64,000 nt of DNA from an uncultured Bacteroidales bacterium (GTDB taxonomy: Bacteria > Bacteroidota > Bacteroidia > Bacteroidales > P3). This document shows, piece after piece, positions 45,171-54,698 of this stretch (positions are counted from its first letter, which is position 1; each line of letters begins with the position of its first letter). The stretch spans positions 328,928 through 392,927 of the forward strand of contig CAJTPR010000001.1 of assembly GCA_910578275.1 (NCBI GenBank), written 5' to 3'. The notes beneath the pieces were generated by a model, which did not search any database, was not told the origin of the DNA, and worked only from the letters and a program-made list of their open reading frames with translations. The position numbers and the translations under genes are program-made.

Positions 45171-47603
45171 TCAACGGGACGGATCCGCCGCTTCTTCCTG
45201 TACGGGTGCGGCCGGTTCTTCCTGCGCCGGAGCAGGAGTTTCGGCCTGCGGCTGCGCGTTCGCGTCTTCGTCCATCAGTTTGCCTTCGGGATTGCCGGGA
45301 TTGGACGGTTCCACGGTAATCTGCTGCCGGGACTGACGTTTTCCGCCCTGTTGCGCTTCATCCATGTTGTTCTCGATGATCTTGAACTCGGTACGACGGT
45401 TCAAGGCACGGCCCTCTTCGGTATCGTTGGTGGCGATAGGCTGCGCCAGGCCGTAACCGACAAATGTAAGACGGTCGAGACTTATGCCCCTGCCGATGAG
45501 GTAATCGACCACCGACTTGGCACGACGTTCGGACAAGCCTTGGTTGTAAGCGGCGGAACCCTTGTTGTCGGTATGTCCCGAAATTTCAATCTTGATCGTG
45601 GGAACATCCACGAGCAACTTGTAGAGACGATCCAATTCCACATACGACTGCGGCAGCAACGTAGCCTTGTCGAATTCGTAGAAGATGTTGCGCAACACCA
45701 CGCGGCTGCCCACCGAAACGTTCTTGAGCGGGAATTCCTTATATACTTCCTGATATTCGGAAACGACAGGAATGTCGAAGTTCTCGGAATGGAACAAGTA
45801 GCCGTCGCGACGAACGGTAATGGCGTAGTTGTGTCCTGCCGGCAACTGGATCATGAAACGACCCGTGCGCGGATTGGAACGGAACACGGCGATTTCCTGC
45901 TGCAGGTCGTTGTCCACCATCACCACGTCGGCGCCAAGGGGATCCTTGGTGTAATCGTCATAGACGAAACCTTTGAGCAAGGTGATGGGCGTAATCTGGA
46001 TTTCGGCGGCGGCCTCGGATACCGACTCGCTCACCGGCTTGGTGATATAGGCTATGAGTTGGTCTTCCGACTGGGTGATGACGCCTTTTTCCTCACCCAT
46101 GTAGGTTATCTTGTACAAGTCGTAACCGCCCACGCTTTCGCCCATGCGCTCGGAAGCGTAGTAGGCGGTCTTGCCCGTAACCGAATGACGGTAGAACGCA
46201 TCGTTTTCCACCGTATTGACAGGCCACCCGAGATTCCTGGGCGCCTCCCACGAAGTATCATTGTCTTTCCGACGGGCGTAGAAGACATCCAAGCCGCCCA
46301 TGGTCTGGTGTCCGTTGGAGGAGAAGAACAGGCTGTTCCCGTCGGCCACGATGAACGGGGAGATCTCATCCTTGGCGGTGTTGATGTCCGGTCCCAGGTT
46401 GACAGGTTCGCTCCATGCCCCGTTCGACGAATCCCTGTGCATCACCCAAATGTCGAAACCGCCGAAGCCGCCTTCACGGTCGCTGGCGAAATAAGCGGTC
46501 CGGCCGTCGAACGTGAATGAAATGGATTGTTCCTGCGATATACGGGTACCTGTCTCCTTGGATTCTTCCTGACGTTTGGGCTTGTTCCAGCCGGAGGTGT
46601 CGAAACGCGAAGTGAAGATTTCACCTTGACGCTTGGCGCCTCGGTAGACATAGAACGTGGATTCGTCGGGAGCCATGCCCGCCGTGGCGTCATGTCCCTT
46701 GGTATTGACAGGTTCGGCCGCATTGAAGACGTGCCAGATCGTATCCACGATCGAATCGCGGTAGGCATAGTATATGTCTTCATAGGAAAGTCCCGAGAAC
46801 AAGTCCACGTCCTCGGTCACCGCACCCGGACGCAAGGAAGTGAAATAGAACATCTCCTCGTCGGCACTCACCAAGGGCGCATAGTCGGGATATGGCGAAT
46901 TCAACGTGGAACCGAGATTGTCAACGAACAAACGTCCCGGCTTCTTCATCTGTATCTGGGCGTAGCGGCATTCCTTGATACGTTGCAGGCAGCGATCCAC
47001 GGCCATCGTGTCCAAGCCCGGCTTCCGCAGGCATTGTTCGAACAACATCACCGCCGAATCGAGCTTGTAGCGCGAAACATACAAACGAGCCAGATCGTAA
47101 CGGGCCTCATAATTGCCCGAATCCAATTCCAACGCCTTGCGCAAATAAGGCTCGGCGCTCCAACGGGTCATCGTGGAAACCGTATGGCAATGTCCCAGAA
47201 GGACATTGAGCAAAAGGTTGTCGGGGTTCACCTCGTAGGCTTGCAAAAGATAAGGCGTGGCCTCCACCCTGCGCGCCTGACGGAACAAATCCAAGCCAGT
47301 CTTGAAATTCTTCTTGGCCGTGCGGTAGGTCTTGCCGTCCAAGGAGGAAAGGGCGTCGCGCGTAAAAGGCGTTCCCACTTGCCCGTAAGCGAGTTGCGCC
47401 TCGGTAAGTTCCCACGGACGCCTTACCGGCTTGAGGGGCTTGTTGGTGGGATTTTCCTTTTCTTTCTTGGGAAGCACGCCGAAATTGTCGGGCAACACGA
47501 CGGGATTGTCCGCCGTTTCAGCCTGCACCGACATGCCGCCAAGCACCAAAGCCGCCAAGACCACGGCAACACATCTGGATAATTTGAAGCAAACGGATTT
47601 CAT
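45171..47603 (-). CDS. PorE-like OmpA family protein (TPR, beta-propeller, CRD, OmpA)
   Basis: An 810-residue envelope protein; start 47603 is set by the signal peptide (MKSVCFKLSRCVAVVLAALVLGG). The order is a TPR-like helical region (about 80-230), PD40/WD40-type beta-propeller blades with repeated motifs (YFTSLRPG, AYFASDREGGFGGFDIW, LFFSSNGHQTMGGLDVFY), a carboxypeptidase-regulatory-like domain, and an OmpA peptidoglycan-binding domain (about 640-735, ISGHTDNKGSAAYNQGLSERRA). This is the architecture described for the T9SS component PorE of Porphyromonas gingivalis. The leader here looks SPI-type rather than lipoprotein. The C-terminal tail is Gln/Pro/Ala/Glu-rich. Confidence 0.82.
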   Translation of the reverse strand: MKSVCFKLSRCVAVVLAALVLGGMSVQAETADNPVVLPDNFGVLPKKEKENPTNKPLKPVRRPWELTEAQLAYGQVGTPFTRDALSSLDGKTYRTAKKNFKTGLDLFRQARRVEATPYLLQAYEVNPDNLLLNVLLGHCHTVSTMTRWSAEPYLRKALELDSGNYEARYDLARLYVSRYKLDSAVMLFEQCLRKPGLDTMAVDRCLQRIKECRYAQIQMKKPGRLFVDNLGSTLNSPYPDYAPLVSADEEMFYFTSLRPGAVTEDVDLFSGLSYEDIYYAYRDSIVDTIWHVFNAAEPVNTKGHDATAGMAPDESTFYVYRGAKRQGEIFTSRFDTSGWNKPKRQEESKETGTRISQEQSISFTFDGRTAYFASDREGGFGGFDIWVMHRDSSNGAWSEPVNLGPDINTAKDEISPFIVADGNSLFFSSNGHQTMGGLDVFYARRKDNDTSWEAPRNLGWPVNTVENDAFYRHSVTGKTAYYASERMGESVGGYDLYKITYMGEEKGVITQSEDQLIAYITKPVSESVSEAAAEIQITPITLLKGFVYDDYTKDPLGADVVMVDNDLQQEIAVFRSNPRTGRFMIQLPAGHNYAITVRRDGYLFHSENFDIPVVSEYQEVYKEFPLKNVSVGSRVVLRNIFYEFDKATLLPQSYVELDRLYKLLVDVPTIKIEISGHTDNKGSAAYNQGLSERRAKSVVDYLIGRGISLDRLTFVGYGLAQPIATNDTEEGRALNRRTEFKIIENNMDEAQQGGKRQSRQQITVEPSNPGNPEGKLMDEDANAQPQAETPAPAQEEPAAPVQEEAADPSR

Positions 47604-47614
47604 GATCTGCGATT

Positions 47615-48745
47615 TTAGTGGTTTTCTCTTCTTTCTATTTTGGTGCATTGCATGCTGGAATAATGCTTGGCCTTGCCATTGCCCAACTCGGCGGCCTTGC
47701 TCCAATCCTGGCAAGCCCCCTCGGCATCGCGCGCCATTTCACGGAAATTGCCCCTGTTCAGGTAGGCGGCCGGATTGTGCGGCATGAGCTCGACGGCCCT
47801 GTTGCCGTCCGCCACCGCCTTGTCGTACTCGAACAACTTGTAATGAGCGCATCCCCTGTTCAAGTAGGCATACGCGTAGGAAGCGTTCAATCGCAGGCAA
47901 GTGTCGAAATCGGCAATGGCCCTTTCGTACTGGGCCATCTCGTAATAGGCAAGCCCCCTGAGGTTGTAGGCCAGATGGTTCCTGGAATCTTTGCCGATGG
48001 CCTTCGTATAGACCGCGACGGCCTTGTCATATTCGCCCGCATGACGCAAGGCGCTGCCCCAGTTGTTGTACATGAACACGGAATTGGAATCCAACGAGCA
48101 GGCCTTCTGGTAATCGGCGGCAGCTTCCATGTATTTTTCCAGTTGCCGCTTGGCGCTTCCCCTGTCGTTGTAGGCATAAGCGTAAAGGGGATCGGCGGCG
48201 ATGGCCTTGTCGTAGTCGGACACCGCCTTTTCATATTCGCCTTGCTCGAAATAAAGCCCGCCCCTGTAATAGGAAGCCTGCGCGTGCATGGGATCGAGGG
48301 CCAGCGATTCGGTGTAGCTCGCCATCGCGCTGTCGCGCTTGTTGTCCTTGTAATAACATTGTCCCAGGCCGAAATACGCATCCGCGGTGGCTTCTATCGA
48401 AATGGCCTGACGGAAGTCTTCGATGGCCGACTCGATGTCGCCCTGCTGCCATTTTATGTTCGCCCTGTTGACATAGGCCTCCACATAGTCGGGCTTGTAT
48501 CCGATGGCTTCGTCGAATTTCGACATGGCGTTCTCGAAGTCGCCCGCCTGCATGAATTCCACCCCGGCGTTATAGGCTTTCTTTTCCAACTGCTCGTCGA
48601 TGGTACTGGCCTTGATGACCGAGTCTTGCGTTCCCGTCTGGTCAGGAGGCGTCTGCATGAGCGGATCGACAGGTCCGATCTGGGCGTGAAGCGTGGCAGT
48701 CATTCCAAAGGCGGCCACGAGCATAATCAAACCGAAAGATTTCAT
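47615..48745 (-). CDS. Secreted TPR protein
   Basis: A 376-residue protein with a signal peptide (MKSFGLIMLVAAFGMTATLHAQ) and about nine to ten tandem tetratricopeptide repeats from residue 55 to the end (for example AYVNRANIKWQQGDIESAIEDFRQAI, AYNDRGSAKRQLEKYMEAAADYQKA). These form a protein-interaction superhelix. It starts 11 nt before the PorE-like gene, so the two envelope proteins are probably coexpressed and may interact. It may be a T9SS-associated TPR factor but no specific Por match can be claimed. Confidence 0.85.
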   Translation of the reverse strand: MKSFGLIMLVAAFGMTATLHAQIGPVDPLMQTPPDQTGTQDSVIKASTIDEQLEKKAYNAGVEFMQAGDFENAMSKFDEAIGYKPDYVEAYVNRANIKWQQGDIESAIEDFRQAISIEATADAYFGLGQCYYKDNKRDSAMASYTESLALDPMHAQASYYRGGLYFEQGEYEKAVSDYDKAIAADPLYAYAYNDRGSAKRQLEKYMEAAADYQKACSLDSNSVFMYNNWGSALRHAGEYDKAVAVYTKAIGKDSRNHLAYNLRGLAYYEMAQYERAIADFDTCLRLNASYAYAYLNRGCAHYKLFEYDKAVADGNRAVELMPHNPAAYLNRGNFREMARDAEGACQDWSKAAELGNGKAKHYSSMQCTKIERRENH

Positions 48746-48790
48746 GAAACTTTATTTTTATCGCTTAAACTCTCATTGGTTAAAAAATCC

Positions 48791-50023
48791 CTATTCGCTG
48801 ACGACTACCGGGAAATCGCCCTCGAAGCGCAATTCGGGAATAGGTTCCATCACATGGCTCAAGAAATCGCGATAAGCGTCGGTGACGCCGAACACGTTCT
48901 TGTCGTAGTATGCGTCAGGCAGCGGTATGTTGCCGATGGATCCCATGTCGATGGAAGAAGTGTTGAATTCTTCCAGTTCATCGCACCTGACCACCTTGTT
49001 GAGCACCGGCATCTGCCCGTAGGCGTTGCGCAACAGCAGATCCACCACCTTGTCGGCCAACGTGGAAGTCAATCGGCGGTCATATTCGCGGCATTCGCCC
49101 GCACGGGCGTAATACCCGCTGATCTGCGCGCGGGCGTCCAGTCCCAGCCTGTGCGAGATCTCGCTGGCCACCACGCCGCTCACGCCTCCGAAACGGGCGT
49201 GCCCGTACTCGTCGGTTTCGGCGCTGGCATGGACCACGTCCAGCTTGCCCGTCTTCTCGTCGTGCCAACGGATACCTTCCGAAACGGCGACAATGAGGCT
49301 CCGGTTCTTGCTGCGCATGAACATTTCCTTGACACGTTCAAAGAAGAAATCCTTGCGTTCGGCCGTCATCGGACATTCGGGAACAAGCACCATGTCGGCG
49401 CCCCCGTAGACGGAAGTGGCGGTAAGCCAACCCGCGTCACGCCCCATGACCTCCATCACCATGACCCGCTGATGCGAATCGGTGGTGGTACGCAACATGC
49501 TCGTGAGCCGGGCCACCGTGCGTGCCGCCGAAGGGAAACCGGGACAAATCACGGCCTCGATCTCCTTTCCTTCGTAATGGTGCATGGTACGGGTACGCAA
49601 GTCGTTGTCGATGGTCTTGGGAAAACCTATCACGGGTATGCCTTCCTGCTCGTACAATTTCTTGGCCGCCCCGTTGGTATCGTCGCCGCCGATGGTGACA
49701 AGCACGTCTATCTTGTAGCGTTTCAAGTTTGTCAGGATCTGGCCGACCCTGTCTTCCCCCGGCTTGGATGAAAAGGGATTAGTACGGCTGGAGCGCAAGG
49801 CCGTACCGCCGTAGAAGCCATTGTAGGGCTGACAAGTAAGATCCACGACCTGGCCTGCGCCGAGAAGCCCCTTCCAGCCTTGAAGGATGCCATACACCTT
49901 GAAGCCCAGCATGGATGCCCGGTTGCGCACGCATTCTATGCTCGAGTTGATGGCAGGCGTGTCTCCGCCGCCCGAAAGGATGGCCAGCGTCTTGCCGTGA
50001 AAAAGCTTGTGATCCAAACCCAT
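48791..50023 (-). CDS. Pyrophosphate-type 6-phosphofructokinase
   Basis: Phosphorylates fructose-6-phosphate in glycolysis (reversibly when PPi is used). The 410-residue form starts at 50023 (MGLDHKLFHGKTLAIL); an upstream in-frame start is less likely. Diagnostic residues point to a PPi-dependent enzyme: TIGGDDTNG near 109 (Asp in place of the Gly of ATP-PFK) and PKTIDND near 137 (Lys in place of Gly). The fructose-6-P region MEVMGRDAGWL is intact. It is followed on the same strand by the TPR gene. ATP use cannot be fully excluded. Confidence 0.88.
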   Translation of the reverse strand: MGLDHKLFHGKTLAILSGGGDTPAINSSIECVRNRASMLGFKVYGILQGWKGLLGAGQVVDLTCQPYNGFYGGTALRSSRTNPFSSKPGEDRVGQILTNLKRYKIDVLVTIGGDDTNGAAKKLYEQEGIPVIGFPKTIDNDLRTRTMHHYEGKEIEAVICPGFPSAARTVARLTSMLRTTTDSHQRVMVMEVMGRDAGWLTATSVYGGADMVLVPECPMTAERKDFFFERVKEMFMRSKNRSLIVAVSEGIRWHDEKTGKLDVVHASAETDEYGHARFGGVSGVVASEISHRLGLDARAQISGYYARAGECREYDRRLTSTLADKVVDLLLRNAYGQMPVLNKVVRCDELEEFNTSSIDMGSIGNIPLPDAYYDKNVFGVTDAYRDFLSHVMEPIPELRFEGDFPVVVSE

Positions 50024-50356
50024 TTCTATCGTTTTTATTTCGTAAACAATCCATTGAAACACAATACCCTACCCAACGGAAACGGTTCCGGGAAAGGCGG
50101 TTTCAAAAATCCAAACATCCGGAAAGGAACGTATGAACGACATTTACGATCATGCAAGACATGCCCTACGACACGGCAACGAACCGATCGCAAACCGTTC
50201 CTCTCTCCTTTCTTCTTGGAGAGCAAAGATATACAAAATCCCCGACCATGCTCTTCCCTGGGCGGGAATCCGGCGGGCGGCTCCTGGCCGTTCATCACCG
50301 TCGCCAAGGCATGGAAGTCTTCCTGCCCGATATCGACCGGCGGCGGGGATAAACCA
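50024..50356. other. 333-bp intergenic region upstream of the PFK gene
   Basis: No convincing gene is present; short open frames here have no family features. The main sign is CAAAGATA at 50224-50231, a -7 motif on the minus strand about 200 nt before the PFK start, and a small CTCTCC/GGAGAG inverted repeat just left of it. Confidence 0.4.
50224..50231 (-). promoter_or_regulatory. Candidate -7 promoter element for the PFK unit
   Basis: CAAAGATA reads TATCTTTG on the minus strand, an exact TAnnTTTG match. It would give a leader of nearly 200 nt. No good -33 match. Confidence 0.35.
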
Positions 50357-50992
50357 TCATCTGCCAAATTGCATCCCGATACGGACGCCGACCTGCATGA
50401 AAAGGCCGCTGAAATGATATTGCCAAGGTTTCAAGTTCCCGTTTTCGACGATTTGGCGCGAACGCTCGTCGCTGAACCCGTTGAACGCATGACGGAATGC
50501 CGCCCCCACGTACAAGTCCATCAACGCGCGCGGCCAAAGTCCGAACGAGTAGCCTATCTGCACCTGGCCGCCGAAACGGGTAGAGGTCAACTTGTAGGGA
50601 ACTTCCTCTCCATCCACCTTTTCGAGATCTTGTATCCTGTTGTAGTCCACACCCAAGCCCGAAGCCACGTAGAAGCCGCGCGAAGAGGAATTTTTCACGT
50701 AATAGCGCAAGTTCGCCTCCAAGCAGAAGCCGTCGGTCTTGATTTCCGCCCCTTTCCGCTTGCAATCGTACTGCGGACCCAACTGCAACCAGAGCCTGTC
50801 CCGGAGACGACAGTCGAAGTCCACCCTGAACCCGTTGAACGCCAACGGGACGGGAACCAGGCTGAGCATGAAATTCTCGTCGTACATGCCTTGCAGCACG
50901 CGCGCCCGCTGGACACGATTCTGCGCCTTGGCCGGCAAAAGCAGGAAAAGCACCGCACAAAAGCAAACGAATATCCTTGGACGCAACCTCAT
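50357..50992 (-). CDS. Outer-membrane beta-barrel protein of unknown function
   Basis: A 211-residue protein with a signal peptide (MRLRPRIFVCFCAVLFLLLPAKAQ) followed by amphipathic strands (RLWLQLGPQYDC, GFCLEANLRYYV, GFYVASGLGVDYNRI) and a last strand ending VGVRIGMQFGR. It resembles the small DUF3575-like barrels of Bacteroidota. It starts 5 nt before the end of the next barrel gene upstream; both are likely in one transcript and may be paralogues of the same functional group. Function unknown. Confidence 0.65.
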   Translation of the reverse strand: MRLRPRIFVCFCAVLFLLLPAKAQNRVQRARVLQGMYDENFMLSLVPVPLAFNGFRVDFDCRLRDRLWLQLGPQYDCKRKGAEIKTDGFCLEANLRYYVKNSSSRGFYVASGLGVDYNRIQDLEKVDGEEVPYKLTSTRFGGQVQIGYSFGLWPRALMDLYVGAAFRHAFNGFSDERSRQIVENGNLKPWQYHFSGLFMQVGVRIGMQFGR

Positions 50993-50997
50993 CTCTC

Positions 50998-51669
50998 CTA
51001 GAATAAAAATCCCAAATTCAAACCTATCACCAACGAAGATCCTGCCCGACCGTAGCCAAAGATGTTTTCGTCATAACGCGGCTCCCTCGTATTCCTATCC
51101 GTCACGGAAGCCGAAACGTTCTTGTCGTCCACGGCCATGTCGACGAGCCAACGTTGCCCGTATCCGATGAAAAACTCGAAATAAAGCGGTTTGGCTATGT
51201 TCTGACGGAAACCGAGAGCCAGTTCCAGTCCCGCTTTGCCGATATACGTCTCGGCCTTGGCCACGTTCCGCAGGTCCATGTGGAAATACTCCAGGCCGGC
51301 CTGGAAAAACATCCGGAAACCCACGTCGGGCAATTCGAAATAATTGTAGCGGTAATGCACGTTCACCGAAAAGCCGAGCATCTTCTCGCGAACCGAAAGG
51401 CGTTTGGTGGTCCGGTCGGAAGCCGTGTAAAAGACCGGACTGATGCCGACCCAATGACGCTGGTTGAACACGTTGCGACTGTAAGAAAGGCCATATCCCC
51501 CGAAAACGAGGGGAACGAGCTGGAAACCGAGCGTATTGTCGCCGAATCTTTCCCTTGAGGGATCGTAATAGCCGTAACCCGGACGCTGCCCCATGACGGG
51601 AACCGCCACCAGGCATGCCAGAAAAGCCATGAAGAAAACTCGTGACAATCCCCTCATTTCTACGTTCAT
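50998..51669 (-). CDS. Outer-membrane beta-barrel protein of unknown function
   Basis: A 223-residue protein. A signal peptide (from MRGLSRVFFMAFLACLVAVPVMG) follows an N-terminal Met four codons earlier; the start could be 51669 or 51657. The mature protein has Gly/aromatic-rich strands (LGFQLVPLVFGGYGLSYSRN, LGFSVNVHYRYNYF, FEFFIGYGQRWLVD) and ends SLVIGLNLGFLF, a terminal strand finishing in Phe. A -7 promoter match lies 68 nt upstream. Function unknown. Confidence 0.65.
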   Translation of the reverse strand: MNVEMRGLSRVFFMAFLACLVAVPVMGQRPGYGYYDPSRERFGDNTLGFQLVPLVFGGYGLSYSRNVFNQRHWVGISPVFYTASDRTTKRLSVREKMLGFSVNVHYRYNYFELPDVGFRMFFQAGLEYFHMDLRNVAKAETYIGKAGLELALGFRQNIAKPLYFEFFIGYGQRWLVDMAVDDKNVSASVTDRNTREPRYDENIFGYGRAGSSLVIGLNLGFLF

Positions 51670-51736
51670 GTTCTTCGTTTCAACGGACGCGGAACTTCGA
51701 CGCGACCCAAGCAGACCCGATCCGGTATCCGACTTG

Positions 51737-51768
51737 CAAAGTTATATCTTTCAAGCAAGAATGTGAAA
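51737..51768 (-). promoter_or_regulatory. Candidate promoter for the two barrel genes
   Basis: CAAAGTTA at 51737-51744 reads TAACTTTG on the minus strand (exact TAnnTTTG). A 3-of-4 match to TTTG (GAAA at 51765-51768) lies 20 nt upstream. Confidence 0.5.
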
Positions 51769-51784
51769 CGAAAACCGCAAGCGG

Positions 51785-53692
51785 CTATCCCACGCTCAAC
51801 TTGCCCACGCGCGAAACGCCCCGGTCGTCGGTCACGCGCAACAGATACAGTCCCGGAACGAGACCTTGCAAGGAAAGCGTATTGTCGCCCTCGCCTATCC
51901 GCATCCTGACCGCTTCCACGCCGCCGAGCGTGAAAACCTGCACCATCCCTTGCCTGTCCGCACGCAGGTGCACGAAATCCCTTGCCGGGTTCGGCCAGAT
52001 CCTGATTCCCGCTTCGGCAAAAGACTGACAACCGGCCAGGTCCTTGAATTTCAACCCCACGATAACAGGCTCATGGTCGGAACAGCGATAAGGACCCGTA
52101 TGCCTTTCGGGGTCACGGTCGTAGTCCAGGAACGAGGGTTCGTCCGAATTGATGTGCCAGACGACCGCCCCCGTGACGAACTCTTCCAACTCGGCCGAAG
52201 CCAACGAATAGTCAAGGTACTGGACCTGTCCGTCGAAACAATACGAATAGTCGTCGCCGAAACGGTTCGTCTGGTTCCGATAGCCGGCATCCGTCAATAC
52301 GCGGATGGGATCTTCCAGGTACAAGGCGTTGAGGTCGCCCATGATCAGGACGTTGTCCGTATTGTAATAGAACTTGAGCGAGGAGAGACGGTCCTTGAGC
52401 GCGTAAGCCTCCTGCAGGCGCTGGTTGTTGAAAACGCCCTGCCCGTCGCCACGGTCGGCGTCCGCCCCCGTGCCGGTGCCCGATTTGGCCTTGAAATGAT
52501 TGATGCTGAAGATGAAACTGTTTCCATGTTCCCGTTCCCTGAAAGCCTGTATGAGCTTGCGGTTCCTGGGCCCCACGTTGTTGATGAGGAAATATTGGTC
52601 GTAGGGCTCCACTTTCGACGGCCGGTAGACGATATGGTTGAGCGTGTAGTCGGAAACGGCTTCATGGCCCTGCCAAGGCAGATAGGTGTACTCGTTTCCT
52701 CCCTTGGCACGGTTGAGCGCGGCAACGAGGCTGTCGATGACCTTTTTTCCGCCGCCCACTTCCACCAAGCCGAACATGTCGGCATCGATGGCCGCCAAGG
52801 CATGGACGATACGCGTCCGCTGCAAAGGATCCTTGTCGTAATAGCGTTCCAGGTTGAAGCCGCAGACTTTCAACTCATAGTCGCCCAAGGCGGATTCATC
52901 GGGAGCGGTTGTCCGTTCATTGCCGTAAAATACAGGCTTGTGCACGGCATAGACCCTGTATTTGTCGTCCACTTGGTCTACCACGAACAACAGGCTGTCC
53001 ACGACCTGGCCGGTACGGCAGGTACCATCCTCGTCCAGCCAAGGATTGTCTTGCGGATTACGCGTGTTTCCACCGTCGTCCAGAACCAGCCTGTCGACGC
53101 GGTTGGAGTCGGCCACGGCACGATAAGCGTCGCTTCCCGGCAAATTGTAGTCGGTAGGCGAACGCAGGCGCTTCGAACTCAATTCCACCGACGCGTTCGA
53201 CAAAAGATCGTAGGTGGAAACCAAGTACATCTTGTGCGGAATGCGCAAGGCCATACCCTCATGGCGTTCAAAATCGGCCGGCGAAGACAAGTGGCGGGGA
53301 AAATCCACGGTGAGGTAAGAAACGGGCATATTCCGACGCAACACCTCCAGTTCCTTGATCCCGCTAAGCTGGGTGCGCTGGCGATACTCGCCCGCCTTGG
53401 CTCTCAGGCGCACGAAATCCCCTTCCCGCACGTCGGCTTTCCCGTACACGAAAATTCCCGTGGAAGCCGGCTCCCCGGCGGCGACGGTATCCTGCATGAA
53501 AAAACCGTTCAACCGGCCTTCGCCGTACAAGGTCAACGTGACCACGCCCTGCGTCAGGACTTCCTGTCCGTCGTAAGGACTCTTGTCGGCGGTTCCCTGT
53601 ATCCGGGCGATGGGAACCACGGTCTGAGCCGAGACCGGAAACAGGCAGGCAAAGGCAAGAAGCGGGAACAAGCAATGGATTCTTTTCATCAT
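51785..53692 (-). CDS. Secreted EEP-family nuclease with T9SS sorting domain
   Basis: A 635-residue exported protein. A signal peptide (MMKRIHCLFPLLAFACLFPVSAQ) is followed by an OB-fold domain (about 25-120, IQGTADKSPYDGQEVLTQGVVT), then an endonuclease/exonuclease/phosphatase domain: VCGFNLERYYDKD, MFGLVEVGG with the catalytic Glu, SINHFKAKSG, VLIMGDLNALYLEDP and SDHEPVIVGL with the catalytic His. This is the ExeM/NucH-like order. The C-terminus (IWPNPARDFVHLR to SRVGKLSVG) is a type A T9SS sorting domain, so it is likely surface-attached or released, acting on extracellular DNA. Confidence 0.85.
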   Translation of the reverse strand: MMKRIHCLFPLLAFACLFPVSAQTVVPIARIQGTADKSPYDGQEVLTQGVVTLTLYGEGRLNGFFMQDTVAAGEPASTGIFVYGKADVREGDFVRLRAKAGEYRQRTQLSGIKELEVLRRNMPVSYLTVDFPRHLSSPADFERHEGMALRIPHKMYLVSTYDLLSNASVELSSKRLRSPTDYNLPGSDAYRAVADSNRVDRLVLDDGGNTRNPQDNPWLDEDGTCRTGQVVDSLLFVVDQVDDKYRVYAVHKPVFYGNERTTAPDESALGDYELKVCGFNLERYYDKDPLQRTRIVHALAAIDADMFGLVEVGGGKKVIDSLVAALNRAKGGNEYTYLPWQGHEAVSDYTLNHIVYRPSKVEPYDQYFLINNVGPRNRKLIQAFREREHGNSFIFSINHFKAKSGTGTGADADRGDGQGVFNNQRLQEAYALKDRLSSLKFYYNTDNVLIMGDLNALYLEDPIRVLTDAGYRNQTNRFGDDYSYCFDGQVQYLDYSLASAELEEFVTGAVVWHINSDEPSFLDYDRDPERHTGPYRCSDHEPVIVGLKFKDLAGCQSFAEAGIRIWPNPARDFVHLRADRQGMVQVFTLGGVEAVRMRIGEGDNTLSLQGLVPGLYLLRVTDDRGVSRVGKLSVG

Positions 53693-53701
53693 TCTTTCGG
53701 A

Positions 53702-54694
53702 TTATAACGAATCGGACAACTTCCTGAACACCAGGCGCGGCGACTTTCCCTCGTACAAGACGGCATGGACCGCCTCGAAAACAGGCATGCTCACGCCGAA
53801 CTTGCGCTTGACCTCGGCCAGGCTTCCGGCGGCATAGTAGCCTTCAGCCACCATCTTCATTTCCAATATGGCCGACCGTACCGAATATCCCTGCCCGATC
53901 ATGTTGCCGAACGTACGGTTGCGGCTGAACTGGGAATAGGCCGTCACCAGCAAGTCGCCCAGATAGGGCGCGGAGTTCAGGTTCCGTCCTATGTCGTGCA
54001 CGTTCACCAGGAAGCGTCCCATTTCCTCGGCGGCGCAACTCACCAGCACCGCCACGAAATTGTCGCCGTAACCGAGTCCCTTGGCGATGCCCACGGAAAG
54101 GGCGTACACGTTCTTGAGCACCGCCGCGTATTCGATACCGTAAAGGTCTTCGCTGCAACGCGTGTTGACATACTCGCACGAAAAGCATCGCGAAACGTAC
54201 CTGGCCAGTTCCGCGTCGCGTGCCGCTGCCGTGAGGTAGGTAAGCCTGTTCAAGGCTATCTCCTCGGCATGGGAGGGACCGCTGACGATGGCCATGTTCC
54301 CTTCCGGGACGGCGTAAGTGTCGCGCAGGTACTCGCACACCACCTGGTTGGTTTCGGGAATGATGCCCTTGGTGGCCGAACACAAGAACTTGGAACGCAG
54401 ACATCCGGGTTCCAGCCCCTGCAAGGCTCCCGGCAGATATACCGCGGGAACCACCAACACCAAGGTCTGCGCCTGGTCGGCGATTTCCCGGATGTCGGTG
54501 CTTACCGTGATACGCGATACGGGAAACTCGACAGATGAAAGATACATCGGGTTGACTCCCTCCGACTGCAAGCCCTGCCGGATTTCCTCCTCACGTACCC
54601 ACCAATGAAGGTGTTCGTGATTATGCAGGAGGATCTTGGCAATGGCCGTGGCCCAACTTCCACCGCCTATTACCGCTATTTTCCTTTTTTCCAT
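53702..54694 (-). CDS. gpsA: Glycerol-3-phosphate dehydrogenase [NAD(P)+]
   Basis: Reduces dihydroxyacetone phosphate to sn-glycerol-3-phosphate for phospholipid synthesis. The 330 residues contain the N-terminal nucleotide-binding motif VIGGGSWATAIAKIL (usually GAGSWGTA in other taxa), VSGPSHAEEIAL, and the catalytic-domain segment EYAAVLKNVYALSVGIAKGLGYGDN, plus the MGRFLVNVHDIG region. It starts 4 nt after the M49-like gene stop. Well conserved in length. Confidence 0.95.
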   Translation of the reverse strand: MEKRKIAVIGGGSWATAIAKILLHNHEHLHWWVREEEIRQGLQSEGVNPMYLSSVEFPVSRITVSTDIREIADQAQTLVLVVPAVYLPGALQGLEPGCLRSKFLCSATKGIIPETNQVVCEYLRDTYAVPEGNMAIVSGPSHAEEIALNRLTYLTAAARDAELARYVSRCFSCEYVNTRCSEDLYGIEYAAVLKNVYALSVGIAKGLGYGDNFVAVLVSCAAEEMGRFLVNVHDIGRNLNSAPYLGDLLVTAYSQFSRNRTFGNMIGQGYSVRSAILEMKMVAEGYYAAGSLAEVKRKFGVSMPVFEAVHAVLYEGKSPRLVFRKLSDSL

Positions 54695-54698
54695 CGGA

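Noticed and set aside
50133..50417. Short open frames upstream of the PFK gene
   Set aside because: Arg/Pro-rich translations typical of noncoding GC-rich DNA; no signal, motif or start context.
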